A stretch of DNA of 64,000 nt from Lysobacter stagni (GCF_030053425.1 NZ_JASGBI010000001.1:1310001-1374000); one strand, 5' to 3'. Positions 18,631-27,611 are shown, numbered from the stretch's first letter. Made by a program: numbers and translations. The notes: generated by a model not told the origin, from the letters alone.

Positions 18631-21267
18631 ATGATCGAACGCAGCGAACAGGCTGACGCCCTCATCGGCGAACTGCAGCGCCAGGGTGCCGGTCGTCTGA
18701 CCATCTTCCTTGGCGCTGCGCCGGGCGTGGGCAAGACCTACACCATGCTCAGCCGCGCGCGCGAACTGCAGCGTCGCGGGCTCGACGTGGTGGTCGGTAT
18801 CGCCGAGACGCATGGACGCAGCGAGACGGCGGCGCTGCTGGAAGGGCTGGAGGTGCTGCCGCGCAGGCGCATCGACTACGCACCCGCGAATGGGCCAAGC
18901 CACTCCCTCGAGGAGCTCGACCTGGATGCCCTGCTCGCGCGCAAACCCGCGCTGGCGCTGGTGGACGAGCTCGCCCACCGCAACGTGCCGGGCAGTCGTC
19001 ACGAGCGGCGCTGGCAGGACGTGGTCGAACTGCTCGACGCCGGAATCGACGTCTACACCACGATCAACATCCAGCACCTGGAAAGCCTCAATGACGTGGT
19101 CCATCGCATCACCGGCGTGCGCGTCAGCGAGACCGTGCCCGATGCGGTGTTCGACCGTCTGCGCGACATCGTGCTGGTGGACCTTCCACCGCGCGAACTG
19201 ATCGAGCGCCTGCAGCAGGGCAAGGTCTACGTGCCGGAGCAGGCGGCGCACGCATTGCAGGCCTTCTTCTCGCCCAGCAACCTCACGGCGCTGCGCGAAC
19301 TGGCGATGCAGACCGCGGCCGACCGCGTCGACAGCGATCTGCGCGAGGTGCAGACGGCACGCGGGCTGCCTGGCATGGCCTTGCGTCGCGGCGTGATGGT
19401 GGCGATCGACGGCCGCGGACAGTCCGAATACCTCGTGCGCGTGGCCCGACGCATCGCCGAACGACGCGACGCCCCCTGGACGGTCGTCACGGTGCAGACC
19501 GCCGACGCGGTGGACGAGCCGCGCCAGCGCGAGCTGGACCGAGCCTTCGCGCTGGCGCGCAGGCTGGGCGGCGACACCGTGGTCGTCCACGGCAACAGCA
19601 TCGTCGACGCGCTGCTCGATCACGGTGCGCGTTCGGGTGCGAACACCATCGTGCTGGGGCGCACGCGCGAGCGTCCCGTCGCGCGCATGTTCAACCGCAC
19701 GCTGACCCAGCAGCTCATCCAGCGAGGCGCGCACTACGAACTGACCATCGTCAGCACGCCGGAGGCGCGGGCGCGCGCACGGCGCTCGTGGCGGCAGTTC
19801 GGCGGATTCCTCACCCGCAGCGACGCGGCACTGGCGGTGATCGCCGCCGCGGCAGCGACTGCCGTGGCGTGGGCCGCCGACCGCTGGATCGCGCTGGACG
19901 ACCTGTCGCTGGTGTTCATCGTCGCAGTGGTGCTGGTCGCCGCGCGCACGCGCATGGCCGCGGCGGTCATCGCGGCGGTCCTGTGCTTCCTGGCTTACAA
20001 CTTCTTCTTCATCGAGCCCCGCTTCACGTTGATGATCGGCGCACGCCAGGGCGTGACCACCGTGGTGCTGTTCCTCATCGCCGCGCTGGTGGCCGGGCGC
20101 CTGGCCTCCAAGTTGCGCATGCAGGTGCTCGCCTTGCGCGCCGCCAATGCGCAGGCCACGGCATTGCAGACGCTGGGGCGACAGCTGGCTGCCGCGGCGG
20201 ACCAGGAGCAGGTGATGCACGCGGGCCGCGATGCCTTGCGGCGCGCGCTGGACGCGGACGTGACGATCCAGGCCGGCGCCCACCGCCTGCACGTCGAGGC
20301 ACTGGGCGAGATGGACCGCGCGGCCGCGGACTGGGCCATGCGTCATCGCCAACCGGCGGGCCGCTACACCGATACGCTGGCCGCATCGGCGTGGTGGTTC
20401 CTTCCGCTCGCGCTGGGCGATCGCGACACCGGTGTGCTTGGCCTGCGCCTGCCGCAGCCGCATCGCATCGGCGACGAGCAGCGGCGGTTGGCCGAGGCCA
20501 TGGCCGAGGACATCGCGCAGGCACTGGTGCGTACGCGGCTGGTGGCGGATCTGGAGGATGCCCGCGTGAACAACGAGACCGAGCGCCTGCGCTCGGCGTT
20601 GCTGTCGTCGGTGTCGCACGACCTGCGTTCGCCGCTGGCGTCGATCATCGGCTCGGCGAGCAGCCTGGAGCATTACTTCGACGCGATGGACGCACAGGAC
20701 CGGCAAAGCCTGCTGGAGACCATCCGCATCGAAGGCGAGCGCCTGGACCGTTACATCCAGAACCTGCTGGACATGACACGGCTGGGGCATGGCGGCCTCA
20801 CGCTCAACCGCGACTGGATCGGCACCGACGAGCTGATCGGCTCGGCGGTGTCGCGCCTGAAGCGGTACGAGCCCAATGCGCGTTTCGACGTGACGGTCGA
20901 ACCGGACCTCGCGCCGATATGGGTGCATCCGGCGCTGGTGGAACAGGCGCTGTTCAACGTGCTGGAGAACGCCGCGAAGTTCTCGCCGCCGGGAGAAGCC
21001 GTGGCCGTGGATGCCCGACAGGTCGACGGCCAGTTGCGCATCGATGTGCGCGACCGCGGCCCGGGCATTCCCGAGGACGAGCGCCGCCGCATCTTCGACA
21101 TGTTCTACAGCGTGGAGCGCGGCGATCGTGGCAGGCAGGGCACGGGCCTGGGGCTGGCGATCACGCAGGGCATGATCGGTGCCCACGGCGGACACGTCGA
21201 AGCCTTGCCGGGTCCGGACGGTGTGGGCACCACGGTGCGCATCACGCTGCCGCGGATCGAACCCTGA
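18631..21267 (+). CDS. kdpD: KdpD sensor histidine kinase
   Basis: A KdpD-type sensor kinase of 878 residues from ATG 18631; a GTG at 18595 would add 12 residues and neither start has a strong ribosome site. Domains in order: KdpD nucleotide-binding domain with Walker A GAAPGVGKT at 28-36 and LVDELAHRNVPGSRH; a universal-stress-like domain about 240-360; four membrane helices about 390-490; a GAF-like domain; HisKA with phospho-acceptor His663 in SVSHDLRSPL (E. coli His673); and HATPase motifs NVLENAAKFS and GTGLGLAI. By family it senses potassium or turgor and phosphorylates KdpE. No kdpF, A, B or C gene adjoins it, which is unusual; upstream is the xylan operon. Confidence 0.95.
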   Translation: MIERSEQADALIGELQRQGAGRLTIFLGAAPGVGKTYTMLSRARELQRRGLDVVVGIAETHGRSETAALLEGLEVLPRRRIDYAPANGPSHSLEELDLDALLARKPALALVDELAHRNVPGSRHERRWQDVVELLDAGIDVYTTINIQHLESLNDVVHRITGVRVSETVPDAVFDRLRDIVLVDLPPRELIERLQQGKVYVPEQAAHALQAFFSPSNLTALRELAMQTAADRVDSDLREVQTARGLPGMALRRGVMVAIDGRGQSEYLVRVARRIAERRDAPWTVVTVQTADAVDEPRQRELDRAFALARRLGGDTVVVHGNSIVDALLDHGARSGANTIVLGRTRERPVARMFNRTLTQQLIQRGAHYELTIVSTPEARARARRSWRQFGGFLTRSDAALAVIAAAAATAVAWAADRWIALDDLSLVFIVAVVLVAARTRMAAAVIAAVLCFLAYNFFFIEPRFTLMIGARQGVTTVVLFLIAALVAGRLASKLRMQVLALRAANAQATALQTLGRQLAAAADQEQVMHAGRDALRRALDADVTIQAGAHRLHVEALGEMDRAAADWAMRHRQPAGRYTDTLAASAWWFLPLALGDRDTGVLGLRLPQPHRIGDEQRRLAEAMAEDIAQALVRTRLVADLEDARVNNETERLRSALLSSVSHDLRSPLASIIGSASSLEHYFDAMDAQDRQSLLETIRIEGERLDRYIQNLLDMTRLGHGGLTLNRDWIGTDELIGSAVSRLKRYEPNARFDVTVEPDLAPIWVHPALVEQALFNVLENAAKFSPPGEAVAVDARQVDGQLRIDVRDRGPGIPEDERRRIFDMFYSVERGDRGRQGTGLGLAITQGMIGAHGGHVEALPGPDGVGTTVRITLPRIEP

Positions 21268-21305
21268 CCTGCCAGAATGCGGGCACCCGGACGCACGCCG
21301 CTGCC

Positions 21306-22031
21306 ATGACCGACCGCCCGACCTCCACCGCCGCCGCACCACCGCCGCGCGTTCTGGTGATCGACGACGAACCGCAGATACGCCGGTTCCTCGAGATCAG
21401 CCTGCGTGCTCAGGGCTACGCGGTGGAGTCGGCGGAGACCGGCCAGGAAGGGCTGGAGGCGCTGGCCGCGCACGGCGCGGATCTGGTGATCCTGGACCTG
21501 GGCTTGCCCGATCGCGATGGGCAGGCGGTGCTGCGCGAACTGCGGCAATGGTCGGCGGTGCCGGTGATCCTGTTGACGGTGCGCTCGCACGAAGCGGAAA
21601 AGGTGGCGGGCCTGGACGCGGGCGCGAACGACTATGTCACCAAGCCATTCGGCGCGCAGGAGCTGATGGCGCGCGTACGTGCGCTGCTGCGATCGCGCAT
21701 CGCGGGCAGTGACGAGGCCGCGCCGCTTTACGACGACGGACATCTGCACGTGGACCTCGTGCGACGCGAAGTCCGCCTGGACGGCGAGCCGGTGGTGCTG
21801 GCGCGCAAGGAATACGCGCTGCTTGCGTTGCTGCTGCAGCACGCGGGCCGCGTGGTGACGCAGCCGCAGATCCTGCGCGAACTATGGGGTCCCGCGCACC
21901 AGGACGACACGCACTACCTGCGCGTGCTGGTCGGCAAACTGCGCCACAAGCTCGACGACGACGCGGCGCGGCCGCGCTACATCGCCACCGAACCCGGTGT
22001 AGGCCTGAAGTTCATCGGCCGCGACGACTGA
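21306..22031 (+). CDS. kdpE: KdpE response regulator
   Basis: A 241-residue OmpR-family regulator. The receiver has acidic pocket Asp20-Asp21, phospho-acceptor Asp64 in VILDLGLPD and the conserved lysine in YVTKPFGAQEL. A winged-helix DNA-binding domain follows (LARKEYALLALLLQHAGRVVTQPQILRELWG, residues about 155-190, and YLRVLVGKLRHKL). KdpE normally activates kdpFABC for potassium uptake. It starts 39 bases after kdpD, so the pair is co-transcribed. With no kdpFABC here, the target must lie elsewhere on the chromosome or the pair has been re-purposed. Confidence 0.94.
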   Translation: MTDRPTSTAAAPPPRVLVIDDEPQIRRFLEISLRAQGYAVESAETGQEGLEALAAHGADLVILDLGLPDRDGQAVLRELRQWSAVPVILLTVRSHEAEKVAGLDAGANDYVTKPFGAQELMARVRALLRSRIAGSDEAAPLYDDGHLHVDLVRREVRLDGEPVVLARKEYALLALLLQHAGRVVTQPQILRELWGPAHQDDTHYLRVLVGKLRHKLDDDAARPRYIATEPGVGLKFIGRDD

Positions 22032-22036
22032 GCCTG

Positions 22037-22219
22037 TCAGCGCTTCCGGTCGCCGCGATCGCCCTGGCCGGGCTTCACCGTCGTGGACGCCTCACGCTTG
22101 CGGTCCTGGGAGAGCGAACGGCTCACGTCGTCGGATTCCTTGAAGCGGCCCTTCTCGTCGCGGCGGACGTAACGCTTGTCGCCGTGGGGGGATATCAGCT
22201 CGCGCTTGCTGGACGACAT
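22037..22219 (-). CDS. Small conserved basic protein, function unknown
   Basis: A 60-residue charged protein beginning MSSSKRELISPHGDKRYVRR and continuing with KGRFKESDDVSRSLSQDR. I recognise the general type, small proteins with RELISP-GDKRYVRRD-KGRF that occur widely in Proteobacteria as hypothetical proteins, but no function is known to me. ATG 22219 is chosen over 22234 because the conserved sequence begins there. It converges with kdpE with five bases between the stops, leaving no room for a terminator hairpin of its own. Confidence 0.75.
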   Translation of the reverse strand: MSSSKRELISPHGDKRYVRRDEKGRFKESDDVSRSLSQDRKREASTTVKPGQGDRGDRKR

Positions 22220-22372
22220 GGCATTGCCTCGCATCGGTCGGGGATGTCCCCCAGGATTCTCGATGCGACGAGGTAAACGCAGGCGAACGCCCGCGTTAAC
22301 GATGCGTGGTCGTGTCGGTGCGCGATGACGAAGCGTTCACCACGAGCGCACGTTTCGCATGCGCGCGTGCGA

Positions 22373-22810
22373 TCAGCGCGTTGAGGGTGCAGCGGTTGCG
22401 CGCTTGCGGTAGACGACAATGATGACCAGGTCGTCCTTGCCGATCTGCGCGAGTGCGTGCGTGCTGCCGTCGCGGGTCAGGATGGCGTCGCCCGGGCCCA
22501 CGTCGCGACGCTGTCCGTCGAGTGTCAGCTCGCCCCGGCCGGACAGCACGTAATAGATCTCGTCCTTGTCGTTGCGATGCTCGCCGATCGTCGCACCCGG
22601 ATGCAGTGCGCGCTGGCGGAAGACGATGTCGAAACCCTCGGCGTCCTCGAAGAACGGGTAGGCCGTGGTGGTGCCTTTGCCTTCGTGGGGACCGGGCTGC
22701 TGCACCGCGATATCGCGCGCCTGTTCAACGTAGGAATCACGACGCGGTTCGCCTGCGTGCGCGGTTGCGCACGCAATGGCGAGCAGGAAGCAGGTGGCGA
22801 TGCGAATCAT
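22373..22810 (-). CDS. Secreted single-domain cupin protein
   Basis: A 145-residue protein with a signal peptide (MIRIATCFLLAIACATAHAG) and one cupin barrel. The two cupin motifs are IGEHRNDKDEIYYVLSGRG and GPGDAILTRDGSTHA. Motif 1 keeps the first His and the Glu, but Asn replaces the usual second metal-binding His. It is the last gene of the minus-strand pectin run, 63 bases after kduD, with a perfect hairpin between. A role in uronate handling similar to the cupin KdgF is conceivable, but KdgF is cytoplasmic and its sequence is not close; the function should be regarded as unknown. Confidence 0.8.
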   Translation of the reverse strand: MIRIATCFLLAIACATAHAGEPRRDSYVEQARDIAVQQPGPHEGKGTTTAYPFFEDAEGFDIVFRQRALHPGATIGEHRNDKDEIYYVLSGRGELTLDGQRRDVGPGDAILTRDGSTHALAQIGKDDLVIIVVYRKRATAAPSTR

Positions 22811-22841
22811 GGCGTTCGTCCTCCTCTGCCCGGTGTCAGCG

Positions 22842-22863
22842 CCTCCCCTGCAAGCAGGGGAGG
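22842..22863. repeat. Short perfect hairpin between kduD and the cupin gene
   Basis: CCTCCCCTGC and GCAGGGGAGG form a 10-base stem with an AA loop. No T-tract follows on either strand, so it is not a classical terminator. It could be a weak processing or pause site that lowers cupin expression relative to kduD. Confidence 0.7.
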
Positions 22864-22873
22864 GGCACGCTCC

Positions 22874-23629
22874 TCAGCGCGCCAGCCAGCCGCCGTCGAC
22901 CGGCAGCACCGCGCCGTTGACGTAGTCCGATGCGCTCGACGACAGGAACACCGCCGCGCCGCCCAGGTCGGCCGGCGTGCCCCAGCGTGCGGCGGGAATG
23001 CGGCCGAGGATCTCCGCACTGCGCTGCTCGTCGGCGCGCAGTTGCGCGGTGTTGTCGGTGGCCATGTAGCCCGGCGCGATCGCGTTGATGTTGATGCCCT
23101 TGCTGGCCCATTCGTTGGCGAGCAGGCGCGTGATGCCGGCGATGCCGCTCTTGCTGGCGGTGTACGACGGCACGCGGATGCCGCCCTGGAAGGACAGCAT
23201 CGAGGCGATGTTGATGATCTTGCCGCGACCCTGGCCGATCATGTGGCGGCCGGCGGCCTGGGCCATGAAGAACGCGCCCTTGATGTTCACGTTCATCACG
23301 TCGTCCCAGTCCTTCTCGGAGAAGTCGACGGCATCGGCGCGACGGATCAGGCCCGCGTTGTTGACCAGGATGTCCAGTCCGCCCAGGCCGTCGACCGTTT
23401 CGCGCACGATGCGCTCCACCGGTTCGACGCTCGACAGGTTGGCTTCGATGGACACGAAGCGGCGACCGAGCGCGAGCACTTTCTGTTCGGTCTCCGTCGG
23501 CGGCGCGATGCCGGCGGCGGCGATGTCCGCGCCGGCTTCGGCCAGCGCGAGGGCGATGCCCTGGCCCAGGCCCGTGTTGGCGCCGGTGACCAGCGCGACC
23601 TTGCCTTCGAGACTGAACGGATTGGCCAT
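22874..23629 (-). CDS. kduD: 2-dehydro-3-deoxy-D-gluconate 5-dehydrogenase
   Basis: A 251-residue short-chain dehydrogenase that reduces 2,5-diketo-3-deoxygluconate to KDG with NADH. Cofactor motif GANTGLGQGIA (about 17-27), NNAG in DILVNNAGLI, and catalytic Tyr/Lys in PSYTASKSG are all present; length equals that of characterised KduD proteins. It lies 146 bases after kduI, an interval occupied by a dyad repeat, and is followed by the secreted cupin. It acts on the product of KduI and passes KDG to KdgK at 39324. Confidence 0.94.
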   Translation of the reverse strand: MANPFSLEGKVALVTGANTGLGQGIALALAEAGADIAAAGIAPPTETEQKVLALGRRFVSIEANLSSVEPVERIVRETVDGLGGLDILVNNAGLIRRADAVDFSEKDWDDVMNVNIKGAFFMAQAAGRHMIGQGRGKIINIASMLSFQGGIRVPSYTASKSGIAGITRLLANEWASKGININAIAPGYMATDNTAQLRADEQRSAEILGRIPAARWGTPADLGGAAVFLSSSASDYVNGAVLPVDGGWLAR

Positions 23630-23668
23630 GAACGCTTTCCCCTTGATGTGAGTGTCGTGCCCGGGACC

Positions 23669-23760
23669 GTTCGTCCCGAGCGTAGCGAAGCGAAGTCGAA
23701 GGACCATCGGCCTCGTCCATCCTTCGAATGCGGCGCGGTGCGCCTGCGCTCGGGGCGAAC
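23669..23760. repeat. Imperfect palindromic intergenic repeat, family 1 (copy 1)
   Basis: A 92-base imperfect dyad beginning GTTCGTCCCGAGCGTAG and ending CGCTCGGGGCGAAC, with GTCGAAGGA inside its left half and TCCTTCGA in the middle of its right half. A second copy lies at 32735-32828. Such elements are frequent between genes in Xanthomonadaceae. It sits inside the kduI-kduD operon interval and could modulate the downstream transcript. Confidence 0.75.
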
Positions 23761-23775
23761 GAAGCGGGCGCGGCC

Positions 23776-24618
23776 TTATTTCAACTGACAGATATCCAGC
23801 TGGTTCATGTCGGTGTAGTCCAGGTTCTCGCCGCCCATGGCCCAGATGAAGCAGTAGTTCTTCGTGCCCGAGCCCATGTGGATGGACCACGGCGGCGACA
23901 CGACGGCTTCGTCGTTGGCGATGACGAGGTGGCGCATGTCCGCCGGATCGCCCATGAAGTGCATGACGCGCTGGTCGCCGAGATCGAAGTAGAAGTACAC
24001 CTCGGAGCGGCGGTCGTGCAGGTGCGGCGGCATGGTGTTCCACACGCTGCCCGGCTTGAGGATGGTCAGGCCCAGCAGCAGCTGGCAGGACTTCACCGTG
24101 GCCGGGACGATGTACTGGTAGATCGTGCGTTCGTTCGACGTCTCCAGCGCGCCGCGCTCGAGCGGAACGGCCTGGGAGATCGAGATGTGCTTCGCCTCGT
24201 AGCGCGCATGCGCCGGCGTGGAGGCGAGGTAGAACTTCGCCGGGTTGGCGGCGTCGTTCGACGCGAACTGCACTTCGCTGCCCATCGGCACGTACAGGCC
24301 GTCCTTGGGTTCGAGCGTGAAGGCGGTGCCATCGACCGTGACCGTGCCCGTTCCGGCGCCGACGTTGACGACGCCCAGCTCACGGCGCTCCAGGAACGGC
24401 TTGCCCGCGGCCGAGGCCGGCTCGGTCTGCTGCGGCAGCGACACCGGTGCGGTCGTCGGCGCGGCGCCGCCGATCACGAAGCGCTCGTTGTGGGAGTAGT
24501 TGAGGACCACCTGGCCCGGCACGAACAGGCCGTCGATGAGGTAGCGCTCGCGCAGCTGGTCGTTGCTGGCGCCGGCCATCATGTCCGGGTGGGTGGCGTG
24601 GTAGGTCTTGCGGAACAT
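23776..24618 (-). CDS. kduI: 5-dehydro-4-deoxy-D-glucuronate isomerase
   Basis: A 280-residue KduI (E. coli protein: 278), a cupin-fold isomerase turning 5-keto-4-deoxyuronate, made from unsaturated uronates of pectin lysis, into 2,5-diketo-3-deoxygluconate. The metal site is visible: His199 and His201 in [11 protein letters not shown], Glu206, and a later histidine in [11 protein letters not shown] 24618 starts [11 protein letters not shown], typical of the family. Immediately upstream are a candidate operator at 24691 and a promoter-like pair, so it can be transcribed separately from the LacI gene 285 bases upstream. Confidence 0.95.
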   Translation of the reverse strand: MFRKTYHATHPDMMAGASNDQLRERYLIDGLFVPGQVVLNYSHNERFVIGGAAPTTAPVSLPQQTEPASAAGKPFLERRELGVVNVGAGTGTVTVDGTAFTLEPKDGLYVPMGSEVQFASNDAANPAKFYLASTPAHARYEAKHISISQAVPLERGALETSNERTIYQYIVPATVKSCQLLLGLTILKPGSVWNTMPPHLHDRRSEVYFYFDLGDQRVMHFMGDPADMRHLVIANDEAVVSPPWSIHMGSGTKNYCFIWAMGGENLDYTDMNQLDICQLK

Positions 24619-24674
24619 GGGCCTCTCCGGTCGTTCGGGCCGGCGCAAACGCGCGCGCGGCGGGTGATGTCGGG

Positions 24675-24705
24675 ATGATAGCCGGGTTTTGGTAACCGGT
24701 GTCAA
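24675..24705 (-). promoter_or_regulatory. Candidate promoter of kduI-kduD-cupin
   Basis: On the minus strand TTGACA (24705-24700) is a perfect -35 and TATCAT (24680-24675) a good -10, but the spacer is 19 bases, longer than ideal. The operator candidate at 24691-24704 covers the -35 edge and the spacer, which suits repression by a LacI protein. Confidence 0.45.
24691..24704. promoter_or_regulatory. Pectin-regulon operator candidate GGTAACCGGTGTCA
   Basis: The same ACCGGTGTCA core occurs here, at 31287-31300 and, with one mismatch, at 39209-39222, each time in front of uronate genes. The centre ACCGGT is a dyad typical of LacI operators. The LacI gene just upstream (24904-26001) is the natural candidate for the protein that binds it. 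Confidence 0.6.
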
Positions 24706-24725
24706 AGATGCTCTGCCGTGTTGCG

Positions 24726-24860
24726 CTTCCCTTCTTCCCGCGCGGGAGAAGGTGCCCGAAGGGCGGAAGAGGGGGCGCGCGAAGCGCGTGCTTGATCGTC
24801 GCCGTACCCTCTCCCTGGCCGCCTTCGGCGGCCTGTCCCTCTCCCGCAAGGGGAGAGGGC
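24726..24860. repeat. Intergenic repeat, family 2 (copy 1)
   Basis: A 135-base element with CTTCCCTTCT at the left, GAAGGTGCCCGAAGGGCGGAAGAGGGGG in its first half (28 bases summarised here as GAAGGTGCCC to GAGGGGG), the hairpin GGCCGCC-TTC-GGCGGCC, and CCCTCTCCC-gcaag-GGGAGAGGG at the right. A closely similar copy is at 58363-58483. It lies between the LacI gene and kduI. Confidence 0.8.
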
Positions 24861-24903
24861 GAAGCGGGCGGAGTGGCTTGGTGAAGGGACGCGGTCGCGC
24901 CGC

Positions 24904-26001
24904 TCAGCCCTTCGGGCGCTGGCTCGAATCGCGCACGACCAGCCGCGGCGTCACCGTGCGCGGCGAGGCAACCGCACCGGTCGGCGAGGGATCGTCGCTG
25001 AGCAGCATCTGCGCGGCCATGTGGCCGAGGTCGCGGATGGGCGAATGGATGGTGGTGAGCGCCGGCCATAGCTGCGAAGCCAGTGGGCTGTCGTCGTAAC
25101 CGACCACGGACAGGTCGCCGGGAATGGACAGACCGCGGCGCATCGCGGCCTTGTAGACGCCGGCGGCCATTTCGTCGTTGCAGGCGAAGATGGCGGTGGG
25201 GCGCGGCGACTTGGCGAGCAGGTATTCCGCACCGGCGACGCCGGAATCGAACGTGTAGCCGCCTTCGTAGATGTAGTCCGGCGACAGCTCGATGCCGCGC
25301 GCGTCCAGCCCCGACAGGAAGCCGCCGCCGCGCTCGATGGTGGAGCGATAGCGGCGCGGACCGGTGATCAGGCCGATGTTGCGGTGGCCCAGCGATTCCA
25401 GGTAGTTGGCCGCTTCGCTGCCGGCCTGGCGGTCGTGCGTGACCACCATGCTCGCGGCTTCGTCCAGCGGGATCGAGGCGATGCGCACGTAGCGCACGCC
25501 GATCTCGCGCAGCGCGGTGGCGAGCTGTTCGTCTTCCGACACGCGCGGGATCAGGATCACGCCATGCAGCTTCTGCTGCTGCGCGAAGCGTCGCACGCCG
25601 TCGATGTAGTCGTCCTTCGAGCTGTCGCACGGATGCACGACGAGTTCGTAGCCTGAGTCGCGCAGCGCGTCGAGCGCGCCGTACTGCATGTTCACGATGA
25701 ACTGCGCGGTGGGGTTGTCGTAGACCAGCCCGATCAGGAACGATCGGCGGAACGCCAGGCCGCGCGCCTGCGGATCGGGCACATAGCCCAGCTGCTTCAT
25801 CAGCGCCAGGACCTTCTCGCGCGTCTCCGGGTGCACCAGCGGGGAATTGTTGATCACCCGCGAGACCGTCTTCTTCGACACGCCGGTGAGCCGCGCGATG
25901 TCGTTGATGGTCGCCTTGCCGGGCAGCACCACGTCTTCCGGCGCGGTCGTCGGCGTTGCGGCGGTGCGGGAATGGCGGGAGCGCGGAGTGGATGCGGTCA
26001 T
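24904..26001 (-). CDS. LacI-family transcriptional regulator of the pectin locus
   Basis: A 365-residue LacI-type repressor. After a 35-residue Ser/Thr/Arg-rich lead comes the helix-turn-helix (ATINDIARLTGVSKKTVSRV, about residues 38-57) and hinge (LGYVPDPQARGLA), then a periplasmic-binding-protein-like effector domain (IGLVYDN, GVILIPR, FACNDEMAAGVY, VVGYDD). ATG 26001 is preferred over 26025. By position between the GH43 gene (46 bases upstream) and kduI it probably controls the pectin genes in response to KDG or a related intermediate, as LacI-type KdgR proteins do in gammaproteobacteria. The shared ACCGGTGTCA boxes are its likely sites. Whether it also acts on the xylan operators is unknown; those have a different core. 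Confidence 0.9.
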   Translation of the reverse strand: MTASTPRSRHSRTAATPTTAPEDVVLPGKATINDIARLTGVSKKTVSRVINNSPLVHPETREKVLALMKQLGYVPDPQARGLAFRRSFLIGLVYDNPTAQFIVNMQYGALDALRDSGYELVVHPCDSSKDDYIDGVRRFAQQQKLHGVILIPRVSEDEQLATALREIGVRYVRIASIPLDEAASMVVTHDRQAGSEAANYLESLGHRNIGLITGPRRYRSTIERGGGFLSGLDARGIELSPDYIYEGGYTFDSGVAGAEYLLAKSPRPTAIFACNDEMAAGVYKAAMRRGLSIPGDLSVVGYDDSPLASQLWPALTTIHSPIRDLGHMAAQMLLSDDPSPTGAVASPRTVTPRLVVRDSSQRPKG

Positions 26002-26047
26002 GGGCAGCCTGCGGATTTGCGACATTCTAGCCGCCCGGGCGCCGGCT

Positions 26048-27601
26048 TCAGGGCAGGGCCCGGTAGCGGAAGTCCCGCACGCGCACCCGGCCTTCGCCGC
26101 TGGCGTACAGGCCCGGACGCAGGGACAGGAACTTCCCGGCGACGTTGTGGTGGTAGCCGGAGACTTCCATCTGCACGTCGTACTTGCGCCAGGTCCGGCC
26201 GTCGCGGCTGGTGTGGAAGGTGACGATATGGCGGTCGTTGGTCACGCGCAGCCACAGCCGCCCGCCCGGGCCAGGCGGCAGGCCCGCGGCGGGGCGCTCC
26301 TCGCCGTAGCGGTGCATGACGAAGGCGTCCCCGTTCGAGCCCAGGCCCACGTACAGCCGGTCGCTGTAGAACAGCACCACGCCCGCGGTGGCGCCGGGGT
26401 CGATGTCCAGCTCGGCCTGCACCTCGTAGGCCACGTCGCCGGGGATCACCGTCAGCGGTGAGCTGTCGCGCGGCGAGCGCCCCTTGGCCTTCAGCACCAG
26501 CGCGCCATCCTCGAACGCGACGCGCTGCATCTCGTCCGGGGCCGGGTCGTAGAACGCCCACTGCGGGCCCAGTCGCGGCCCGTCGAACGCATCCGACAGC
26601 GCCATGCCATGCGCGACCGCGCTTCCCGCCGGCTTGCGCAGTGGCGAGCCGAGGTCGCCGCCTTGGGCCGCGAACCAGCCATCGTCCGTCCAGCGCACCG
26701 GGTCCAGCAGCATCTGCCGGCCCAGCGTCCAGAAGCCCTTCTCGTAACCGTGGTAAAGCATCCACCACGCGCCTGCCGTGTCTTCCACCAGTGTCGCGTG
26801 CCCGCGCGACCACCAGTGTTCGTCGGCCGATTGCGTCCGCACGATCGGATTGCCCGGCGCGTTCTCCCACGGGCCGTGGATCGAGCGCGAACGCGCGGCG
26901 ATGACCATGTGCCCGGTCGGCGGTCCGGCGGTGCCGCCGACCGCGGTGATCATGTAGTACCAGCCGTTGCGGAACGCGATCTTCGGGCCTTCCTGCGACC
27001 AGCTCTCCACATTCCAGTCCTGCGGATAACGCCAGCCGTCGTAGACGTGGCGCACGGGGCCGATGGTGCGAAGGCCGTCGTCGCTGAGCGGCACGTAGTC
27101 GCCGCCGCTGAGGAAGAGGTAGCGCTTGCCGTCTTCGCCGACGGCATGACCGGGATCGATGTGATCCGGCAGGTGCAGGTCGACCGGTTCGCTCCACGGC
27201 CCGCGGATGTCGTCGGCCCACACCACGTAGTTGCTGCGCCCACGCGCGCTGCGCGCCGGGAAGTACACGTAATAGCGGCCCTTGTGCTTCACCAGGTCGG
27301 GCGCCCAGATCGCGCCCACGTTCTTCGCGATCGCGTGGCCGATCGGCTCCCAGTTCACCAGGTCGCGCGAATGCCACAGCGGCAGGCCGGGATAGGCATC
27401 GAACGATGACAGCGTGAGGTAGTAGTCCTGGCCGTCGCGCAGCACCGATGGGTCGGGATGGTCGCCGGCCAGCACCGGATTGAGGAAGGTGCCGTTGCCC
27501 AGGTCCGCGCGCCGCTGGCCTTCGATGCCCTGCGGCCACGGCGACGCGGCCAGCGCCGCCAGCGGCAGCAGCAGGGCCAGCACGCCGGCGCGTACTTTCA
27601 T
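26048..27601 (-). CDS. GH43 glycoside hydrolase with C-terminal beta-sandwich, secreted
   Basis: A 517-residue exported GH43 enzyme: signal peptide to about AALAA (residue 19), propeller to about 320, then a concanavalin-like C-terminal domain (DAFDGPRLGPQWAFYDP, GEGRVRVRDFRY). Catalytic residues are the aspartate in AGDHPDPSVL, the aspartate in HIDPGHAVGEDG, and a glutamate in WSQEGPKIAFRNGWYY. Placement in the pectin operon suggests arabinan, galactan or xylogalacturonan side chains as substrate; that is inference. It begins only ten bases after dctM ends and precedes the LacI gene, so it is within the same transcript. Confidence 0.9.
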   Translation of the reverse strand: MKVRAGVLALLLPLAALAASPWPQGIEGQRRADLGNGTFLNPVLAGDHPDPSVLRDGQDYYLTLSSFDAYPGLPLWHSRDLVNWEPIGHAIAKNVGAIWAPDLVKHKGRYYVYFPARSARGRSNYVVWADDIRGPWSEPVDLHLPDHIDPGHAVGEDGKRYLFLSGGDYVPLSDDGLRTIGPVRHVYDGWRYPQDWNVESWSQEGPKIAFRNGWYYMITAVGGTAGPPTGHMVIAARSRSIHGPWENAPGNPIVRTQSADEHWWSRGHATLVEDTAGAWWMLYHGYEKGFWTLGRQMLLDPVRWTDDGWFAAQGGDLGSPLRKPAGSAVAHGMALSDAFDGPRLGPQWAFYDPAPDEMQRVAFEDGALVLKAKGRSPRDSSPLTVIPGDVAYEVQAELDIDPGATAGVVLFYSDRLYVGLGSNGDAFVMHRYGEERPAAGLPPGPGGRLWLRVTNDRHIVTFHTSRDGRTWRKYDVQMEVSGYHHNVAGKFLSLRPGLYASGEGRVRVRDFRYRALP

Positions 27602-27611
27602 GGGCGCGCGG

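Noticed and set aside
18463..21342. A 959-residue minus-strand frame opposite kdpD
   Set aside because: KdpD motifs occupy the plus strand throughout; the antisense frame has no ribosome site or known domain.
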